A DNA stretch of 10,188 nt from Chloroflexota bacterium (GTDB taxonomy: Bacteria > Chloroflexota > Anaerolineae > B4-G1): assembly GCA_003648125.1 (NCBI GenBank), contig QMOE01000037.1, positions 1 through 10,188 on the forward strand. The letters are read 5' to 3'. Each line of letters starts with the position of its first letter. Position 1 is the first letter of the stretch. The position numbers were made by a program, and so were the translations under genes. The notes under the pieces were generated by a model. It worked only from the letters and a program-made list of their open reading frames with translations. It had not been told where the DNA came from and did no database searches. This document shows, one piece after another, positions 6,625-10,188 of the stretch.

Positions 6625-7929
6625 ATGAGCTGGATGAAAACATACGAGAGCCGGGTCACGACCGCCGAGGAAGCAATAGCAGCGGCCGTCAAGTCAGGAG
6701 ACCGAATTTTCCTGACCGGCAACTGCAGCGTGCCCCAGGAGCTAATGGGCGCTTTGGTCGCCCAGGCGCCCAAACTGGAAAACGTCGAGATTTGCCACGC
6801 CCTCACCATCGGGTCGAGCGATTACGTCGCGCCGGAGATGGAAGGACACCTCCGGGCCAATTCCCTCTTCATCGGCCCCAACGTGCGCCAGGCAGTTCAG
6901 GAGGGCCGGGCCGATTTTACTCCCGTGCTTCTCTCCGAGTTCAACTTTATGTTCAGCAAAGGCTATCTGCCCATAGACGTGGCCTTTGTACACATCTCTC
7001 CGCCTGACGAACACGGCTTTTGCTCCTACGGCATCGAGACGGGGTTGACCAAAACTCCGGCTGAAGTTGCCAAGATAATCGTCGCCGAGATCAACCCCAA
7101 TATGCCTCGTTGTCTGGGCGATTCCTTCGTCCACGTCAGCCATCTGGACTATATCGTACCAGTGGACTACCCCCTGATGGAATTGCCGATGACGGAAGGT
7201 GGACTCTCGGACATCCACATCAAGATCGGCCAGTACATCGCCGACCTGATCCCCGACGGGGCAACGATGCAGACGGGCATCGGCGCGATTCCTGACGCCG
7301 TGCTCCACTTTTTAGATGACAAAAAAGACCTGGGAGTCCATACCGAGTTGTTCTCCGACGGCGTGATTGACCTGGTAGAGTCCGGCGTGCTGACCAACGC
7401 TCGCAAGACACTGCACCAGGGCAAGATCACGGCCGGCTTTATGCTGGGGACAAAGCGACTCTACAAATGGGTGCACGATAACCCAATGATCGAACTGCAC
7501 CGCACCGAATACATCAATGACCCCTTCGTCATCGCCCAGAACTATCGCCAGGTGGCGATCAACTCGGCCATCGAGGTGGACCTGACCGGGCAGGTGTGCG
7601 CCGATTCCATCGGGCCAAAACTGTATAGCGGTGTGGGTGGTCAGCTTGATTTTATCTACGGGGCGTCCCGTTCCGAGGGAGGCATACCCATCATCGCGTT
7701 GCCCGCCACCGCCAGGGGGGGTACTATGAGCCGCATCACGCCGATGCTCAAGCAGGGCGCGGGCGTCGTCACCTCCCGTTACCACGTCCACTATGTGGTG
7801 ACGGAATACGGAGTCGCCAGCCTCTATGGCAAGACGATCCGCCAACGAGCGCATGAACTGATCAATGTCGCCGCGCCCCAGTTCCGGGATGAACTGATGC
7901 ACACGGCGAAAGAATTGAACTATATCTAA
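6625..7929 (+). CDS. Acetyl-CoA hydrolase/transferase family CoA-transferase (4-hydroxybutyrate/butyrate CoA-transferase-like)
   Basis: A 434-residue class I CoA-transferase that would move CoA between an acyl-CoA and a free acid such as acetate. Glu241 in GVHTELFSDGV is the expected catalytic glutamate that forms the glutamyl-CoA thioester. SGVGGQLDFIYGA at 335-347 is the conserved glycine-rich CoA-site block. The length fits 4-hydroxybutyrate CoA-transferase and butyryl-CoA:acetate CoA-transferase (about 430-450) better than the longer succinyl-CoA:acetate enzymes. The exact substrate pair cannot be read off. The start 3 nt after the alanine dehydrogenase stop, behind GGGGGAG, indicates one operon. 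An alternative ATG at residue 4 is less well placed. Confidence 0.9.
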   Translation: MSWMKTYESRVTTAEEAIAAAVKSGDRIFLTGNCSVPQELMGALVAQAPKLENVEICHALTIGSSDYVAPEMEGHLRANSLFIGPNVRQAVQEGRADFTPVLLSEFNFMFSKGYLPIDVAFVHISPPDEHGFCSYGIETGLTKTPAEVAKIIVAEINPNMPRCLGDSFVHVSHLDYIVPVDYPLMELPMTEGGLSDIHIKIGQYIADLIPDGATMQTGIGAIPDAVLHFLDDKKDLGVHTELFSDGVIDLVESGVLTNARKTLHQGKITAGFMLGTKRLYKWVHDNPMIELHRTEYINDPFVIAQNYRQVAINSAIEVDLTGQVCADSIGPKLYSGVGGQLDFIYGASRSEGGIPIIALPATARGGTMSRITPMLKQGAGVVTSRYHVHYVVTEYGVASLYGKTIRQRAHELINVAAPQFRDELMHTAKELNYI

Positions 7930-7954
7930 CCACAGAGGCACTGAGGACACGGAG
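7930..7954. repeat. CACAGAGG-type short intergenic repeat
   Basis: Directly after the CoA-transferase stop lies a 25-bp stretch built from three related 8-mers: CACAGAGG, CACTGAGG and ACACGGAG, after one leading C. Near-identical strings recur between genes in many unrelated bacteria, by recollection. No function is established to my knowledge. It fills half of the 54-bp gap before the carboxyltransferase gene, without interrupting its Shine-Dalgarno. Confidence 0.5.
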
Positions 7955-7983
7955 AAAATAGGCTCTACACCACAGGAGGCATT

Positions 7984-9534
7984 ATGACCGTTGATCCCAA
8001 AATCCAACAACTGCGCGACATGAGAGAGAAAGCCAAACTGGGCGGCGGCGAGAAACGCATCGAACGCCAGCACGCCAAGGGCAAGCTGACGGCGCGGGAG
8101 CGGATCGAAAAACTGCTCGATCCCGGCTCCTTCCGCGAGATGGACATGTTCGTCACCCACCGCACCGTCGGCTTTGGCATGGAGGAAAAGAAATTTCTTT
8201 CCGATAGCGTCGTCACCGGCTGGGGCAAGATTGACGGCCGGCTGGTTTACGTCTTTTCGCAGGATTTCACCGTCTTTGGCGGCTCGCTGGGCGAGGTTCA
8301 CGCCGAGAAAATTTGCAAAGTGATGGATCTGGCGATCAAGAACGGCGCACCGGTCATCGGGCTGAACGATTCCGGCGGGGCGCGCATCCAGGAGGGAGTG
8401 GTCAGTCTGGCGGCCTACGCCTACGTCTTTCTGCGCAACGTCATGGCCAGCGGGGTGGTGCCCCAGATCAGCGCCATCCTGGGCCCGTGTGCCGGAGGAG
8501 CGGTCTACTCCCCGGCGATGACCGATTTCACCCTCATGGTCAAGGGCACCAGCTTTATGCACATCACCGGGCCAGAGGTAGTCAAGACGGTGACGCGGGA
8601 AGAGGTCACCTCTGAGGAACTGGGCGGGGCGATGACGCACAACACCAAAAGCGGCGTGGCCCACTTTGCCGCCGAGGACGAGGATGATTGCCTGCAACTG
8701 ACCCGCAGCCTGTTGAGCTATATGCCGCAGAACAATATGGAGGACCCGCCCTTTGTTCCCAGCGACGATCCTGCTGACCGCATGGATGAAACGCTGAACA
8801 CCATCGTGCCCGACAACCCCAATAAACCCTACGATATGAAGGAGGTCATCCGCCGAGTGGCGGACGATGAGGTTTTCCTGGAGGTGCATCGCCACTGGGC
8901 GCAGAATATCGTGATCGGTTTTGCCCGGCTGGGCGGCTTTAGCGTGGGCATCGTGGCCCAACAGCCGCAGGTCATGGCCGGGGTGCTGGACATCAATGCT
9001 TCTATCAAAGCCGCCCGCTTTGTCCGTTTCTGCGACGCATTCAATATCCCCATCATCACTTTCGAGGACGTGCCGGGCTTTTTGCCCGGCGTGGCGCAGG
9101 AGCACGGCGGTATCATCCGCAACGGGGCCAAGTTGCTCTATGCCTACTGCGAGGCGACGGCGCCCAAGATCACCATCATCACCCGCAAGGCCTACGGTGG
9201 GGCCTACGACGTGATGAGTTCCAAGCACATCCGGGGCGATATTTCCTACGCCTGGCCCACAGCCGAGATCGCAGTGATGGGGCCGGATGGGGCAGTGAAC
9301 ATTGTCTTTCGTAAGGAACTGGCCGCCGCCGATGATCCAGGGGAAGAACACGCGCGGCTGGCGCAAGAGTACCGTGACCAGTTCGCTAACCCCTACGTCG
9401 CTGCGGCGCGGGGGTACATTGACGACGTGATCGAGCCGCGCGAGACTCGGCCGCGTTTGATCGAGGCACTCGAGATGTTGCAGAACAAGCGGGACTCTAA
9501 TCCACCCAAAAAGCACGGGAATATCCCGCTGTAA
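7984..9534 (+). CDS. pccB: Propionyl/methylmalonyl-CoA carboxyltransferase (PccB/MmdA-type)
   Basis: A 516-residue carboxyltransferase of the crotonase-like fold that moves CO2 between carboxybiotin and an acyl-CoA. The N-terminal half has the oxyanion block [10 protein letters not shown] at 130-139 and [15 protein letters not shown] at 167-181; the C-terminal half has [14 protein letters not shown] at 375-388 and [14 protein letters not shown] at 401-414. Asp409 in GGAYD is at the position linked to propionyl-CoA rather than acetyl-CoA preference in actinobacterial enzymes. Length fits both PccB and the alpha subunit of methylmalonyl-CoA decarboxylase (MmdA). No biotin carboxylase, biotin carrier or membrane decarboxylase subunit is in the window, so direction and partner are open. 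AGGAGG at 7974-7979 precedes the start. It probably continues the stress-protein/alanine-dehydrogenase operon. Confidence 0.92.
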   Translation: MTVDPKIQQLRDMREKAKLGGGEKRIERQHAKGKLTARERIEKLLDPGSFREMDMFVTHRTVGFGMEEKKFLSDSVVTGWGKIDGRLVYVFSQDFTVFGGSLGEVHAEKICKVMDLAIKNGAPVIGLNDSGGARIQEGVVSLAAYAYVFLRNVMASGVVPQISAILGPCAGGAVYSPAMTDFTLMVKGTSFMHITGPEVVKTVTREEVTSEELGGAMTHNTKSGVAHFAAEDEDDCLQLTRSLLSYMPQNNMEDPPFVPSDDPADRMDETLNTIVPDNPNKPYDMKEVIRRVADDEVFLEVHRHWAQNIVIGFARLGGFSVGIVAQQPQVMAGVLDINASIKAARFVRFCDAFNIPIITFEDVPGFLPGVAQEHGGIIRNGAKLLYAYCEATAPKITIITRKAYGGAYDVMSSKHIRGDISYAWPTAEIAVMGPDGAVNIVFRKELAAADDPGEEHARLAQEYRDQFANPYVAAARGYIDDVIEPRETRPRLIEALEMLQNKRDSNPPKKHGNIPL

Positions 9535-9554
9535 AGCAACCCAGGAGAGCAGAA

Positions 9555-9608
9555 ATGAAACAATTACGAGAAAGCGTCTGGCGCAAAGCTGAATTGGTCG
9601 TGGCTTAG
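9555..9608 (+). CDS. 17-codon ORF with good ribosome site (remnant or leader)
   Basis: ATG at 9555 lies 7 nt after AGGAG (9543-9547), placed as expected for the next gene of the operon, but the frame stops after 17 residues (MKQLRESVWRKAELVVA). Reading past the TAG gives only 27 more codons before another stop, with no family signature. It may be the broken 5' end of a lost operon gene, such as a small biotin-carrier or accessory subunit. That is a guess. It could also be a leader peptide. Confidence 0.3.
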   Translation: MKQLRESVWRKAELVVA

Positions 9609-9718
9609 AATTACAATGCATCGCTACCTGTCCCGTATATACGCCATTCTCCACTCACGTGGGGATGCAGAGATACTGTCACTTGGTTTTGAAGTATCAT
9701 CTCAATAATCCGGGGGAA

Positions 9719-9768
9719 TGTAGGTCGGAATGGTATTCCGACCAGCCGGATTACCAATCCGGCCTACA
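9719..9768. repeat. 50-nt structured repeat made of two inverted hairpins
   Basis: The element starts TGTAGG and ends CCTACA, a 6-bp outer stem. Inside it are hairpin A (9723-9743, 9-bp stem, loop GGT) and hairpin B (9745-9763, 8-bp stem, loop ACC). The two loops are complementary. Left half 9719-9743 and the reverse complement of right half 9744-9768 match at 20 of 25 positions. Four of the five differences form two compensatory pairs (T-A versus C-G, and A-T versus T-A), so each half keeps its own hairpin. It ends one base before the ATG at 9770. AATG flanks it on both sides (9717-9720 and 9769-9772), which could be a small duplication or chance. Confidence 0.75.
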
Positions 9769-9769
9769 A

Positions 9770-10117
9770 ATGCCCCAACTTTTTGAGAAGATACGTTTTG
9801 AACAACCTACCAATTCAGATGGACGGGTGCAAGGTCAACTGCGCTTCTATGATGGGTCAACACTGGTCTTTGAAGAAAAAACCGTCAAACGCGGGAGGAA
9901 TATCATCAAGGTAGTATATCGTTATCACTACCAACAGGCTGACGGTACATTGGCCTTTCGTTACGATAATGCTCCGCACCATCCAGACGTGTCCACCTAC
10001 CCGGACCACGTTCACGTTGGAAAACAGATAAAGGCGTCCGCACCGCCTGATTTAAGCGACGTATTGCGCCGGATAGACGAGATACTCTATCCCCACAACC
10101 CGGAGAAAGGAGTATGA
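9770..10117 (+). CDS. TumE-family (DUF6516) putative toxin
   Basis: A 115-residue protein with the block order I associate with DUF6516/TumE-type toxin-antitoxin proteins: DGSTLVFEE at 28-36, YRYHYQ at 50-55, FRYDNAPHHPD at 63-73 and YPDHVHVG at 77-84. The His/Asp-rich blocks suggest a metal or nuclease-like site, but the biochemistry is not evident from the sequence. The start is uncertain. ATG 9770 directly follows the 50-nt repeat and has no Shine-Dalgarno. The frame stays open upstream to GTG 9659 and ATG 9665, and reading from there would translate the repeat as an N-terminal insert. I prefer 9770, but family members seem to have some 15-20 more residues at the N-terminus. The stop overlaps ATG 10114, and the next gene starts within 3 nt, as in toxin-antitoxin pairs. 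Confidence 0.65.
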   Translation: MPQLFEKIRFEQPTNSDGRVQGQLRFYDGSTLVFEEKTVKRGRNIIKVVYRYHYQQADGTLAFRYDNAPHHPDVSTYPDHVHVGKQIKASAPPDLSDVLRRIDEILYPHNPEKGV

Positions 10118-10119
10118 CG

Positions 10120-10188
10120 ATGAATAAAAAGATCAACCTGACTCAAGCCGCCGCCCGGTTGACCCAACCATTTACCCACATCGTGGTC
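10120..10188 (+). CDS. Partial gene, possible partner of the TumE-like protein
   Basis: The frame is open to the window edge, giving 23 residues starting MNKKINLTQAAARLTQ. GGAG at 10109-10112 lies 7 nt before ATG 10120, which I prefer to the in-frame ATG at 10114 (overlapping the upstream stop as ATGA, with almost no spacing). The tight junction suggests co-expression with the DUF6516 gene, so it could be the antitoxin. The N-terminal text also resembles lead-ins of small cupin-domain proteins. Too little is visible to decide. Confidence 0.55.
   Translation, partial: MNKKINLTQAAARLTQPFTHIVV

Noticed and set aside
7312..9654. 780-codon open frame on the minus strand opposite the CoA-transferase end and the carboxyltransferase
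   Set aside because: It is longer than the real gene beneath it but lies antisense to two confidently assigned enzymes, has no recognisable domain and reads as His/Gly/Val-rich translation typical of a shadow frame in GC-biased codons.
9616..9708. 30-codon frame starting MHRYLSRIYAILHSRG
   Set aside because: No ribosome site, no family resemblance, and too short to separate from chance.
1..10188. CRISPR array, tRNA or rRNA genes
   Set aside because: No regularly spaced repeats with unique spacers, no tRNA cloverleaf with anticodon features and no rRNA-like conserved stretches were seen on either strand.

Overview
The window looks like a GC-rich bacterial chromosome segment, most plausibly from an anaerobic or facultative, amino-acid-using member of the Chloroflexota (Anaerolineae-like). 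That placement is an inference from gene content and style: a ferredoxin-dependent 2-oxoacid oxidoreductase, a two-domain universal stress protein, alanine dehydrogenase, CoA-transferase and carboxyltransferase, with many short dispersed repeats. No taxonomic marker gene is present. Every supported gene is on the + strand; the long minus-strand frames are shadows.

Layout. 1-192: dispersed-repeat-like sequence, then a short leader. 193-726: a single-pass membrane protein whose outer part is built on a 14-residue Pro/Ile/Val repeat. 834-876: a palindrome abutting a good sigma70-type promoter. 916-3592: a compact four-gene operon (delta, alpha, beta, gamma) for a 2-oxoacid:ferredoxin oxidoreductase of the VOR/KOR type. 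3637-4104: a single-pass membrane protein of unknown function. 4123-4204: a 66-bp miniature transposable element with 25-bp perfect terminal inverted repeats and an 8-bp target duplication, inserted at the start codon of a patatin-like gene that is itself truncated (4198-4563). 4553-9534: universal stress protein, alanine dehydrogenase, acetyl-CoA hydrolase/transferase-family CoA-transferase and a propionyl/methylmalonyl-CoA carboxyltransferase; the first three are tightly coupled and the last follows a short dispersed repeat. 9535-9769: a broken-looking stretch with a 17-codon ORF and a 50-nt structured repeat. 9770-10188: a TumE-like (DUF6516) putative toxin gene and the start of a partner gene running off the window.

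How the genes may work together (inference). Alanine dehydrogenase would turn alanine into pyruvate. The oxidoreductase would turn pyruvate or branched-chain 2-oxoacids into acyl-CoA, reducing ferredoxin. The CoA-transferase would exchange acyl-CoA for free acid, and the carboxyltransferase would handle propionyl/methylmalonyl-CoA. This reads as an amino-acid fermentation or oxidation module. Nothing in the coding content is clearly a new defence or signalling system. The most informative new observations are the IS66-like miniature element with its duplicated start codon, the 50-nt 'palindrome of palindromes' whose halves differ by compensatory base-pair changes, and the 14-residue repeat protein.
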